Assembly: GCF_020740795.1 (NCBI RefSeq)
Contig: NC_067283.1
Span: 46,635,869 to 46,699,868 of the forward strand
Direction: 5' to 3'
DNA from: Apus apus
Taxonomy: Eukaryota > Chordata > Aves > Apodiformes > Apodidae
DNA: 64,000 nucleotides
A program made the position numbers and the translations under genes. Positions 49,577 through 62,230 of this stretch are shown here, one piece after another. Each line of letters opens with the position of its first letter. The first letter of the stretch is position 1. The notes under the pieces are model-generated. The model ran no database searches, was not told where the DNA came from, and saw only the letters and a list, made by a program, of their open reading frames with translations.

Positions 49577-52500
49577 TGGGAAAAGGGAACCTCAAACTAG
49601 TTCCTAAATTACTTTTGTATTTAATGTAAGTTTGAGGTTTAAATTTGCTTTTATAAAGAAAGCAATTATACTTTTGGCAAGTAGAGGGAAAGGCCTATGT
49701 TCTAAACACCTCACTGAAGATGGCCAGTGGGCAATTTCACACTTGCTGAACTGTCAAGTGTCTGACTTGTCACAACAGCTTAAAGATCGTCCTAAGACGA
49801 AAACCTGACACCTTTGCAAATTAAACTGTGGCTCAATAAGCCAGCACTAGGCAAAGTGCTTGTTTTAGCCATTGTATTAGTGTAAAAAGAAGTGTCTTCG
49901 ATATACTGCCTTGTTTATTTGACAACAGGGAGTGATTAGGTTGTTTTCTGTAATTATATCTTCCAGGAAAACATTCTCTTCATCTATGTGGTGTTTTCAA
50001 TCATAAGTGTGCTCTAAATGGTAAGAAATCTCATACTTACCCATAAAAGGCTTTAATAGGATCCATGACTGTATCTTTAACTCCGTTTCAAGAACCACAG
50101 AAATGTCTTTTGGAAACTTTGAAGAGCACTGTTGCTGAAATTTGGATACCTAGACTGAGTCCTCAGGTTTCAGCACAGTACATTGTGTATCTTTCACAGT
50201 TGTGAGGGACATTCAGCACCTCACAGCATGGAGCTCTAGGAGAGCCAGGCCACAGTAAAGAGCACCCAAAGTGGGAGGTGGTGTGTTTGGTTTGTAAAAG
50301 CACAATCCATCAATGGGAAAATGCAGCAGAGCCACAGTCTGCTGCAGACTTTTGTATGAGTGCTTTTTTGAAGGGTGTTTTCCTGCCTTGAGCCCAAATG
50401 TTGTCTTCCATTAATGAGCAGAAGCTTAAAGCTTCCTTCCTGTGACTGACCTCATCCAGTCTTGCATGAGATGGGAAGAAAGCTGGAACATTTTTCTCCT
50501 TTTCTGTTTTCTTGCGCATAGCAAGAGACAGGCAGTTTATTCCTCCACCAGATTAAGACTTAGTGCAGCTATGAGAAGTTAGAAATGGGACTATATGTCC
50601 TTGCAGAAGCAGAAAAAGGCTGTGACAATCTTATCAATGGGAATTTTAATCTGTGAACCCATGCTTATTGCTGTAAAGAAAAATGTGAAGAATTCAAGGT
50701 AAGACAGGACCATTAGATTTTTTTTTATTCTAACCTCTTGAGTATATTAGTCCATAAATCATCACCAATTGAACTGAGTTGAAGAGCTCAGCAGTGGTGT
50801 TATCCTCCAAACAGCATCTTCTGAAATAGTCTGACTCCTTTAGTTTATTCCAGATGTTAATACTCTTCATAGATACAAATTCAGGCCTCAAGTGTAATTT
50901 TGTAGTAATTAGTTTGTCAGAGCTGGCCACAGTGTAGTAGACAAAATGTATACTATAGGTCTTTCACTGTAAGGTATTTAAGGTATTTCCCTCAATTTAT
51001 GAATGAATTTCTGAGATTATTCTATTATTTTATCATTTTTTGTGCCCCCCCCCCCTGAAAAAAAAAAAAAATAAAAAAGGGAAGAGAACACAATACGTCA
51101 GTGCTAATCACCTAACTGATACTGTACACAAAGATAAAATAGTTGCTTGGACCCCAGGATGACTCTTACTGTTCACATTAGCCTCTTCTCTGATCATGCA
51201 AAGAGCTCTGCTTGGCTCCTCATCTGAGTCTCTTTCCAATACAGTCCACCACTTTACAGAACTCTGTTCCTCTTTGTCATCTACACAGTTTAAGCAGATG
51301 CGCTTTTTAGATCTGTAGTAAAGACTTAGTCTGATCCTCCCAAAATCCTATTAGAAAATACCTCTGTTGGATGCTGGCTTCCCACTTATTTATATTTCTT
51401 CATTAACCAGTTCACTCTTTATATAACATGGGCTTGGTATTGGTGTTTTTAAAAAATGGGCCTGTTGTACAAAATGATAAATGCTTCACAATAGCCATTT
51501 TATCTGTGTAGGAAGTTTTATAATCTGGTCTTGTGTTTTATGAGTGTGTTTAATAAGTGGACATGAAGTTTGACCAGATTTCCAGATTACAGAGTCAATA
51601 TTACCTTCTTTCTGTGATGAGGAAATTAAGGGGAATAAGCTTACAACTGTTACCATAAAAAAAATCAGAATGCCAACTGTTGTATCTTGTATGTGAATGT
51701 TACTTTCCCAGTGGGAGTTGTCTTTGCACATGCACTGTCAGAATTAATTTCATTTTTAAGAGAAGCTTTGCATGGCAACAGATGATGGTGTTGTAAGGAC
51801 AGGGCTTTTACTTTGTTAGGGATTTCCAAAGTGAAAAGATTTAGCAGGAAACAGTGCAAGTCTCTTTCTTAATGGTCTTCAATATTTCAGGAGAGAAGGT
51901 GAGTACATTCTCATTAAAAACCAGAATGCAGCACTGACACTCTTACCTAAGGGGGGAGAGAGAGGCAGTGAAATGTCAATATGAAGCATGAAATGCTAGG
52001 ACTTTGATACCAGGATAATAAAGATGTGGTGGAGTAACCTCTATAGAGTAGAGCAGGTTCTCAGTTTTCTTGTTATATCAGTGTGTCGTTTTTAAATGCT
52101 TTAGCAATGACAAATACACAAATAATAGATTTAAAAACCTGAGCACTACACATTGAATCAGTTCTAGGTATAGCAGGTCAGATCTGTGACAAAGCTATAG
52201 AGCAATAATAATAATCTAATAATTGATTAATCATGAAATTGTGTATTAAAGATTCATTGATAATTTTAATGTATCTATAATTAGAGTATTAATATGAAGT
52301 TACTAATACTGTAGCACTGTGTGGCTGTAGTGGAAGGCATATTGATTGAATGAATTATTCTTTAGATACATTCAGTGAATCTGATATGACAGACTTTCTG
52401 CAGTGGCAGCATAGTAGTATGATGCAATCCTGATACAAAGCACAGAGCTAAAGTTCCTTTAAACCTGGGGCTGTTCATCTTTAGAGGCAGATACTTTGGC

Positions 52501-55500
52501 AAGCACAGGTGGAACTAAACTGAGTTCTGACTTGGTGGCGATGCTAGCAGTCAAGCTCAAGTCCTTTCCACAGTGAAGCTGAGAGGGTGGAAAATTAATC
52601 TTTATAGCTCCTCCTGGAGCTATATATGACTTTTCAGGCTCACTTATAGAGACTTTTTTTGTCCCAGAGCAAGAATTTATTGATTTTTAGGCAGACACTG
52701 ACTTCAGCATAGATGGAAAAGGAGACCTATACAGAGCAGCAGTAGTAGTTGGTGACAAGGCTCCAGTGCATCCCCATTACAGTAAATTTCTGTTGAACAA
52801 ATATAATCACTATCATTAAAATACAACTAACACCCATCATCATTTGAGTCCTAAACACCTCATTAGAAATTTCAAGCATAAATGCTGCTTACTGACAAGA
52901 GTTCACACAGAAACAAATCCTAAAAAAGCAGAGGATCTGCCCTGTTTTGAAGTGCAAGGATCCTTATTTGTGTAGTTTTACTGAAGTAGGAAAAAAGCTA
53001 AAAGCAAAAGCCTTAGAGGGTGGCTAACAGAAGGGTGGATACTCTGTACTTTCACAATTGCTCTGTAACAGAGAGGGGACAGGCTTTATCATTAGAATAT
53101 GATAGTTTTCTAAACAGAAAATAGCACCAGTAGTGACCACTCAGCACCAACCCAACTAATGCGGAGCACTGCAGTTGCCTGCCTGCTTGCTGTATCATCT
53201 CTTCATCTCAGCTGTCTGTGGGTGCTCTGGAGGTATCACAATCCATCCTTCTGTTTTGGCTGGTTTCCCATCTCATCTAGCTAGTTGGATAATAGAAAGA
53301 GGATGCTATGTGTTTCCAAGACTTATGGTCCCTAATAGAGTGGGAGAAGCAGCTACGGCAAGTGGACTTCTTGACTCCAAAAGGTGAGAAATCTTAGAGA
53401 TGTTTTCATAATTCGAGGTCCATGTAGTGATAAGATACTGATGCCCTGACCTTTCATAGAGCAGACTGTCCTATGAAATAGCTGGGCAAAATGGAGCTTG
53501 CCAGAAGAATGCGACTAAGGAATTTTTGTTCTGTGACTGTCATAAAATGCTCACTTCTGGTCCTAGAAATATAAGAGTTGAGACTGAAACATCCTGCACT
53601 GCACTGAAAGGAGCAGCAGGCACCTTTGCCCTGTCAGATTACCAGTACCAACCTTCTTTTTAGGTCTGACTGTGATATTACCTAAAGCAAAACACAGGAC
53701 ATGCTACAGAGTCTTTTTTAAGTCAAAAGTGACAACTTTGCCGTGTGACATTTTAAAATCTTTTTATAAAGCTGCGCATTAATGAACAGTATTGAATGTG
53801 TTTACTGTTCCTAGTTTTATTGTGTGAATTTGAACAAAAAGAGGTAAAATCTCTTCTATTGAAAGCCAAAAAACAAGCCTTCAGGAAACCATTTGCTGTT
53901 TCTGTAAGAAACATTCATTAATACTACGTTGTGAACTGAGAACAAAGCTACGTTGCTCGTAGGACAGACCTGCTGTGTGTAGCTCTGGAGCACACTAGTG
54001 ACATGCTGCAGCAGATACTGATGTTCAGCAAGAAAGTCATTGCTACTCCTTCAAATTTACTCTTAATAGGAGTAGAAGTAATTTTTTTTTATATTATTTT
54101 TTGAAGATGCTGAGTGAGAGTTATTTGGTCTAGTAGGAGCACTGCAAACTGTGTTTTATTGCCTGTCCGGTTCAGACTACCTTATGGCCCCAGGCAGATT
54201 TCTTTAATATCTTTGTAGCAGCCCAGTGAGAATACTGATGTACTTGATAAAACTTCTCAGTAGCTAACATACGGGGGGCAAGGGCATCATGAACAATCAA
54301 GCCTATTTATAAAGGACTTCATCTATTTATGTGATCGATTTTACTGTAATAGAGAAGCATTAGTATCTATGTGCTTTTTAATCTATATTAACAAGAGTTG
54401 CTAGCGTTTTAAATGGGATGTGCTTGTTTATGTGGGATTCCTTCCTTGGTCCTAGTTATCAGGTATAAAACATTACAAGCTCTGGTAGGGAATTAGGTGA
54501 TTTTTCTTCTCACCATAGGAAGAGTTAATCAGTAAGTTCACTTTTCTTTCATGAACTGCTCTCGACACGGAAGATAACTCATCTTGAAAATTACGTTACC
54601 TTTCAAGGCTCATTATGTGAAAGAGTCTTAGCATATATTTACAAGACCTCAGATTAATAGCACACCATGACAATCATTAGAGTTATTTGAGTGTATAAAT
54701 ACTTATCATACATTGTTTATATTGTTCAAAATTAATAAGATCATGCTTGTCAGTTTAGTGGAAAGTGAAGTAGCACATCTTAAGACCCTTTAATGAATGG
54801 AAAAAAAGCATATAGTCTCTTCTATATGGTATATAATTAATGATTAAGACAAAAAGATGAAGGTGCATCATGCATACATGCATGAGGACGTCAGGAAACT
54901 TGTCTGGAGGATCAGCTTGCACATAGATAAAAAGTACGTGTCTTCAGGAAGACTGTGAGGAGAGGGGTGAAGATGAGCTACAGCTCAAATCTCTTGATTG
55001 TTTGCAGGTGGCGTTTATAGACAAGCATTGAAGTCCCATCAAAGATAATACAAACTTTTCCATTGTTTTCTCTGGGAAATCAGGTTCTATTTGTTTTCAC
55101 AGTTATTTATAAAATACAGCTTTGATCTGGGTTCTGAAGTCCAGTCTTTTCCTTGGCTTCACAGTTAGCAGGTTCTAAAAAGGTGATGGTATGGAAAGTT
55201 TAACTGAATTTGCCTTTCTATGTTCTTTCTAGAAGATACAAGATGATGTTGCCATTGCTTATGATATGTTTGATTTCCACTTTTTTTTGTCTACCTCTTC
55301 CTTGTAAGTCAGGAGCTATATAACTCAGGTACTCTGGACTTGGTTTTAGTAGTTTCTGGCAGACAACTCAAGAAAAAAGGGCAGCAATATTCCATTGCAG
55401 CAGAAATATATTCATTCTATCACATAAGTTGTATTATGAATTGGTTAAAATCTGGTTATTTAACTTAAGTGTGGCCTTGGTTTTATGTTGCTAACACTGG

Positions 55501-58500
55501 GTCTGTTTTGGCTTGATACAGGGCTGACTGCTGTAAAGGCACTCCTGATCTTAGTCTTCCAGCAGTACATTGTTCTGGCCTTCACCTTGAACAGCCTTTC
55601 AGCAGGTCTTTTTACCTCCATTTGAGGGCTGGTAACGTTATTGGGTGTTAGTGGAAATGAAGCAGAATGCAATCTTAGGCAAAATATGCCCAGATTACCA
55701 GCAGCAGAGCCACACAGCTATATAATCTTTTCTGTATTGTCCTGCTTGTTTCTGCCAACTCTGGACATTCCTGTTCAGCTTCATCCCTCTCAGAAAAGCA
55801 TATGTGTATTTTGCAGGCATAAGTTGGTGGATGGCAATCAGATGAGCTGTGCTACATCCTGGATATTTGGTCACACTACCCAGCAACACTGAAGTAAATG
55901 CATCTCATACGGCTCTCTCCAAGCTGTATTTAAACTTAACTGTGTTAAGATGAATAGTCTGGAATTTAATATATATGCAAAACTGACAGAAGTGTACTGA
56001 AACTTGTTTCCACCTTGTTCTCCTTCCTGGCTTCATTTATGACTTGTCTAAAAGGCACATCAACATGGCACAAACCGTGCAAGCAGCTAGTTTTACAGAA
56101 CTTGCTTGTATTGTGGCTGAACTTTCAGTTATTTCCAAGATAGCTAACTTTAAAGCTAGCTGAGTGTTTAAACATTGAGCAGCTACTACCCAGTAGCTAT
56201 TGCAACATAGACAAGTTGTTCAGGTGTGAGGGATGCTGTGGCTAAATACAGAAGTATTTGTTGATATATGATTCCAAGTAATAGTGAAATTAAATTTAAA
56301 TCTTAAAAGTTCAGACCTTTTTCTGTCCAATATTTGCACAGTTTGTATACAGTTGCTTTTTACACTCAAGTGCAGTTCAAAATTCATAACTTAAAAAAAT
56401 AGTTGCAGCTATCTCTAGCTCTATTTATTTTCAGTTCTTTCTTCTGATCTGCAATTATTAATTGGGGAATTTTCTATAGGAGGTGTTGTAATGGAGAGGA
56501 GAAAGGGAATCTTTTTGTTCGATGTGTTCTCTTTAAAAGCAAATGATTTTTTTTTTTTTTTAAGAGGCTGTTGGAGGAGGTTTGGAGACATTAGGTGCTT
56601 CAAGCTCCTAATAACAAGTATAGGAAGAATAATTATATATCAATGACAGTATTTTTTCCCTATCTCTAAACAAATTTCTGCACATCATTGTTATTGAGAT
56701 ATTGAAATTAGGACCTCTCTAATTTAAGAGCTTTTAGAAAAGTGTTTAGGCCAGCTGTATTTCTGTTGTGACAGTTAAGCCAGAAACTATCAAAAATAGA
56801 GGCATGTAGTTGGATAAATTCTTTCACTGCTGAGCTTCCGTGGAAGAAATGGAAGCAGGCACTTGCTCATAGCTTTGAAAATCACTGATGTGTATGTTTG
56901 TGTTGGGAGCAAGAACTGCATCAAAACACTGTTCTTTTTAGTCTTGATCTAACGGTTTGAAATCCTATTCTTGCCCCTTATTTTGTGGATGCCTCTGCAA
57001 ACTGTCTTGAGCTTTTCCCAGCAAATACCTCCCCAAAGACGTGATCTGTACTGGTCTTACATAATCACGAGTAACCCATGTCAATGTGTGTGTGAAGTCC
57101 AACGTGATAAAACCTATCTGTATTCAAACTGAGTGTACGAGACAGAAGGCAACCAACACAGTAACATATTGCTGGTTTGTTGTTTCTAACAGTCTTCCCA
57201 CAGAAAGATTTAGTGAGAAGATCTCCCTCATAAGACTGTGTCACTATCAATCTGGCCACACTGTGGCAAAGTAAGTAACTGACCCTAAAGGGTCTGAGGC
57301 AGAGGCGTTTATCACATCTCTAAAGCAAGTAAATGTCATGACAAGAGGTGCAGAACTTCCCAGTAAATTAAAAAGAATGAACATGCATCTCAGTATACAA
57401 TAGAGTGCAAGCACCAGGAGAGGGAGGAATCATTCTTACCAGAGCTGACAGTGCTTAGAAAGATAAACAGGAAGGAAATTCTTGAAACTTTCATTGTAGG
57501 CATTTTTATCCAATAGCATTGACTGATCACACAAGAAAAAGCTAAGAGTCTGTGTTTTAACAAAATATAAAAATATTAATCTATGTTAGCTGAACACCAC
57601 CAGCCTTACCAGATGTTAATTGAAGTTGTTCTGTTTCAAGGACAAAATTTAAAGTCATATGACTTGCAATCTTTGGAAAATAAAGGTAGCTAGAAAAAGC
57701 AGTTCAGTTCCATGGAAACAGAAAAGTCAACATATTTTGTTTCATCCTATTATGAAACGAAATGAATTTTTTTCAAAACATTTCTCTCTCCTGTGTTTTT
57801 CTGAGACTCCATATATACAGTAGTCCAGTGATTTTGGCAGATACCTGTGTATGGACAGTACATGTTCTCCCAGGTTCAGTAAATGCTCTGCAAACAAGAC
57901 TACCTAAACTATCCTTCTTTCTTGTCAAGGTGGAGGAAAAAATGAGGCTGCTTAGCCATTATTCAGCCAAATTCCTCAAGCCTGCAGTATGCCACATGAA
58001 GCACAGTGGTCAGAAGTCCTGCACTGTGGGAGTAAGGGTGCTGTTGAAGAGAAATCCTACCATGGACCAGACAAACCATCCTAACAACACTGCCAGTGGC
58101 ACTAGCATATCTCTGATATATTTCAGTTTCAAAAGGTAGATGTGGTGGGGGCATTTTTGGTTTTTGACTTGATGTAGCTTTATGCTTTAGCTTAAATTTT
58201 TCTCTCACTTATATGCCTTAGTGGTCCTGAATGATAAAAAATGTAAAGTAGAAGTAGCACCCTGTACTTGCCTATGCCTTCCATATGCCGAAGAAGTTAC
58301 AATCACTTCTGATCCTATGTTTAGAAAAATAAAGTTTAGAGGATGATCTGTGCCTGCTTCATATTCCCTTGGCAGTCAATTTAAAACACCTGTTTTTAAT
58401 GGTCTGCATATAGTGTCGTAGGAACAGTTGTTTACAGTTGTCATTGGAAACAGAAGTTGAAATTACTTGTCAGTGGTTAATCAATTTCCTGTGATAATTC

Positions 58501-58655
58501 AACTGCTGGTAACACTGAAACCAAGAGTAAAAGGTGTGATATTGAGAAGTTGCATATCTGTCACTGTCTCTGTTAATGGCCTAAATCCTGATCTGATCTC
58601 AAACTTGATTTAAGAAATGCTTAGAATTAGTAGAATTTTCAGATAACTTATCACT
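49577..58655. other. Intergenic AT-rich sequence; no gene recognised
   Basis: No coding exon or dispersed repeat was recognised. Simple repeats include a C11 run next to A-rich sequence at about 51,046-51,080 and a T16 run near 56,547. AT-rich clusters of TAAT/ATTA motifs occur at about 52,205-52,315. Open frames up to 125 codons (57,762-58,139 plus) lack homology. Confidence 0.5.
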
Positions 58656-58656
58656 G

Positions 58657-59338
58657 CATCGTAGAATGGTTGAGGACCTGTAGAAGTCATCTGGTCCAAC
58701 CCCACTGTTCAGGTAGGGCCAGCAAGAACCAGTTGCTAAGGAACATGTCTAGACTGGCTTGTGAATGTCTCTAAAGGAGGGAGATTCCACCAGCACTCTG
58801 GGCAACCAGTGCCAGTGATCAGTCTCCCTGCAGTGAAAAAGTGTTTCTTGGTGTTCAGGGGAAAGCTCCTGTGTTTCAGTTTGTGCCTGTAGCTTCTTGT
58901 CCTGTCACTGTGCCCCACTGTAAAGAGCCTGGCTCTGTCTTCTTTTCACTCTCCCTTTATGTATTTATACACACTGATAAGATGCCCAAGTCTTCTTTTC
59001 TCCAGGATGAATCATCCCATCTCTCTTAGCTTTTTTTCATAGGAGAGATGATTTGGTCTTCCTTAATCCTTTATCTCTCTCATTAACAGTTGCCCTTGGC
59101 TGGATTCTCTCCAGTAGATCCATCTCTCTCTTGTGCTGAGGAGCCCAGAACTGGACCCAGCACTCCAGGTGTGTCCTCACCAGTGCTGAAAAGAGGGAAA
59201 GGAGCACCTCTCTCAACCTGCTGGCAACACTTTGCCTAATGCAGCCCGGGTTACTATTTGTCTCCTTTGCACCAAGGGCACATTCAACCTGGTGTCCACT
59301 AGGACCCACAAGTCCTTTTCTGAAAAGCTGTATCTGAA
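58657..59338 (-). mobile_element. CR1 LINE fragment (end of RT domain plus 3' UTR)
   Basis: The plus strand is the reverse complement of CR1, starting CATCGTAGAATGGTTGAGG and ATCTGGTCCAACCCC and continuing with GGGCAACCAGTGCCAGTGAT and TTCACTGCAGGGAG-like text. The minus frame encodes SVASRLREVLLSLFSALVRT and HLECWVQFWAPQHKREMDLL, the conserved end of the CR1 reverse transcriptase. The frame is broken, so it is a dead copy. Confidence 0.92.
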
Positions 59339-61853
59339 AGACGATACAGGGCATCTGTACTTTAATTGTGTTTTGCTGTTCTTTTTTGTTGCTTTGATGT
59401 GAGGCTGTCAGGTATAATTTTGGGGCTTCATTATGATTAGTAAAGAAAATAGTTTCCTTTTTTTACCACTTAGTTATTACATGAACTACCCTGAAGTAAA
59501 AAGCCCAACTGAAAGGCCAGCACTGTATCTGTTCTGTGGAAGGAGAGAGCAGTGAAATTTACTTAGTGGATAAACTTAGGTGCTTTGTCTTCTCTGTGTT
59601 AAGCTCATGTTCTTTGATCATCCTGTGATTAGACCATGTGCTTTTGTAATGAACAAAGACCTGGCCTTAGTCTTGGCCTCTCTTCCAGTGGTGACCTCAA
59701 AGGAAAAAATAAGCCACTTTTGTAGCCATTGGCTGGTACACCCACAGTGCTGCTGGAATGAATGTTTTTCTTCAGTAATTGGAATAGCACAGGGTTAATA
59801 GCAGCACTTTGTGCCATACTAACATACTAAAGATATTTACATTTTAAAAAATTCTTTATCATAATTGGTTTCAGATATTGTTCAGGTTGTCTTATAAATA
59901 AAAAATGTAACCTGCCATAAAATTAAAAATGAAAGCTCTCTGAGAGCAATTGTACATTTTGATTTTGATTTTTCCTAGCCCAAGGAAGTTTTTAAGAATA
60001 AAAAGACCAAAATTTTGAGCAGAAACATAGCTGCCATACTGTTTGATATCATCAGCTCTCACCTGATTTCTCTTAGGCAGGCTTTGGCTATTAATGAAAA
60101 AATAGCTGTCTCTGTCTCCTATTACTCTGGTGACTCTGGGGAGAAAAAGAACCATAACTTAGGGAATCACCTCAGTTCAAAGGTGGAGTCTTGTCTTCTT
60201 GGAGTCAAGAAGGAAAGAATTAAGATGTAGGGAATTACAAATTTTCATCTTTCAACTTTGGGGAAAAAAGCTGTAGATTGTGCTTATGGAGTGCTGAGAA
60301 AACATCTGAATTTGATTTATTTTTAATGTGAGTGCCTCAGAACTACACAGTGGCTTGTTAGAAATAAGGAAATCAGTAGAAACTGGTTTTGGTTGAACAA
60401 AAATAAGGTAGCTATCACAGACATCTGATGAGCTGGTGACAAGGAAATGCATATAGGATAGATTTGGGAGAAAAAGTGCAGAGGAGATGGGGGGAAAAAA
60501 AACCCCACTGGACTTAAGGTCATAAATAAGGTAGTAATTTGAGGCTACAAGGATTTCCGTGCATATTCAGTTATAATACGTGCAGGGGTTCGGAAGAGCT
60601 TGACACAGAGAAAGATGATATATTCTTAGTAGGAGTTGAGAGATCAACTACACACAGAGAAAATGCTTACTTCTGAGTGAAAATCAACTCACAAATAGCT
60701 ACTCATAACTTGACATAGCCCTGTGTGGTGGTGCATGTAAAGGGGTCTATTTTAATCCAGTTTGCTGAGGTTATTTGTGTCAAAGGTAATTGCTTTATTT
60801 ACGCCAGAACCAGCTGCTTAGATTATGTTTTAACACTAAGTGGGAAGTATGAAGACACGACTATTTACAGACTCAAGGTTTATAGTCTATTAGGGTCAAG
60901 TTGCAGTGACCTTAGTTGTTCTCAAGATTGGGTCTTTACCCATTAGAATCAGTCAGTCAGCATGTTTGCTTACATTATGCCTCAGTACAGGTGCTTACGT
61001 TAAATCACAGCTAAATGTTGGTTCATTGAAACATTTCTGTGAAAAACTTAGCATTCCTAAAGGAATTAATTGAATAAAGGATAAAAGAGACAGGCTGAGT
61101 CACATCTTTTTGTAAAATGTCCTTTCCTAACATTTGCAGAAAGAGAAAGAAAAAAAAAAAGAGAGTGGAAATGAAATAAATTAATTGTTCTAGGGAACAT
61201 ACTAAAAGTGTTAAAACATGTTTGCTTCTGATATAAGCACAGTAAACAAGTCATGGCTTGTTGCCATTATTCTGTTCGCTCTGGGATTAAATCAGAGCAA
61301 GTGTGAAGTTATTCTAACATGAGCATGCAGTCGGAATCCATCCCTTTTAAATGTTTCATAATTTCAGTGTACAATAAAATATAGCTCAAACAGAACACTT
61401 CTACTTCCCTGTCCTTGCAAAACTACAGATGTCTCAGGCAGGGTTCTAAGTGTCTTATTTATTTTCTGGATCATTAGTAGAGAGGCTGTCAGAGCAGATG
61501 TGCTAGACTGACTCTGAAGTGTTGGCCAGGCTCCTAGGGCTACCTTGCATTACCTGACCTATATACTGCTGCCATTCTGGCCCACAAGTTGAGCAGCTTC
61601 CCAGTTCTATCTATGTGAAACTATTGTCTTTCAAGTCCAAGTGACTTCAAAGTTGTACCACTCTTTTGCATGGGGTGATATACCTTGCAAATGAGGTTTT
61701 TTGAAGTGCTGGAGAGCTATATTAATAAGTGTTATTTAAAATATTAGAAATTAATTCTGTGACTCAGAGGACAACCAGAGCATCACATCAGCCAGGGAGA
61801 ATTTCCGCTCATTATAGCCAATTGTTTAAGGCTGAAAATGTGAGAAGAGTAGT
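59339..61853. other. Intergenic sequence; no gene recognised
   Basis: No exon or dispersed repeat was recognised. Minor A-rich runs occur (about 61,150-61,162). Short open frames on both strands have no homology I can recognise. Confidence 0.5.
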
Positions 61854-62230
61854 TCACAGAATCACTTAGTTTAGAAAAGACCTTCAAGATCATTGAGTCT
61901 AACCATTAACCCGACTCTACCAAGTCCAGCATTAAGCCATATTCCCAAGTACCACATCTAGACAACTTTTAGACACATCCAGGGATGGTGACTCAGCCAC
62001 CTCCCTGGGCAGTCTGTTCCAATGCCTGACACGCTTTCAGCAAAGAAGTTCTTCCTAATGTCTAGTCCCCTGGTGCAGCTTGAGGCCATTCCCTCTTGTT
62101 CTATCACCAGTTACTTGTGAGAAGAGACCAGTACCTGCCTCTTTACAGCCTCCTTTCAAGTAGTTGAAGAGGCTGATGAGGGCTCCCCTCAGCCTCCTTT
62201 TCTTCAGACTAAATAGCCTCAGTTCCAGTC
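61854..62230 (-). mobile_element. CR1 LINE 3' fragment
   Basis: The plus strand begins TTCACAGAATCACTTAGTTT, then GACCTTCAAGATCATTGAGT, CACATCTAGACAACTTTTAG, CTCAGCCACCTCCCTGGGCA and CTCAGCCTCCTTTTCTTCAG, which is the reverse complement of a CR1 tail. Near-identical phrases in opposite orientation occur at 48,645-49,576, so both belong to one subfamily. It is truncated near 62,230, where a 10-bp unit (AGTTCCAGTC) is repeated in tandem. Confidence 0.92.
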
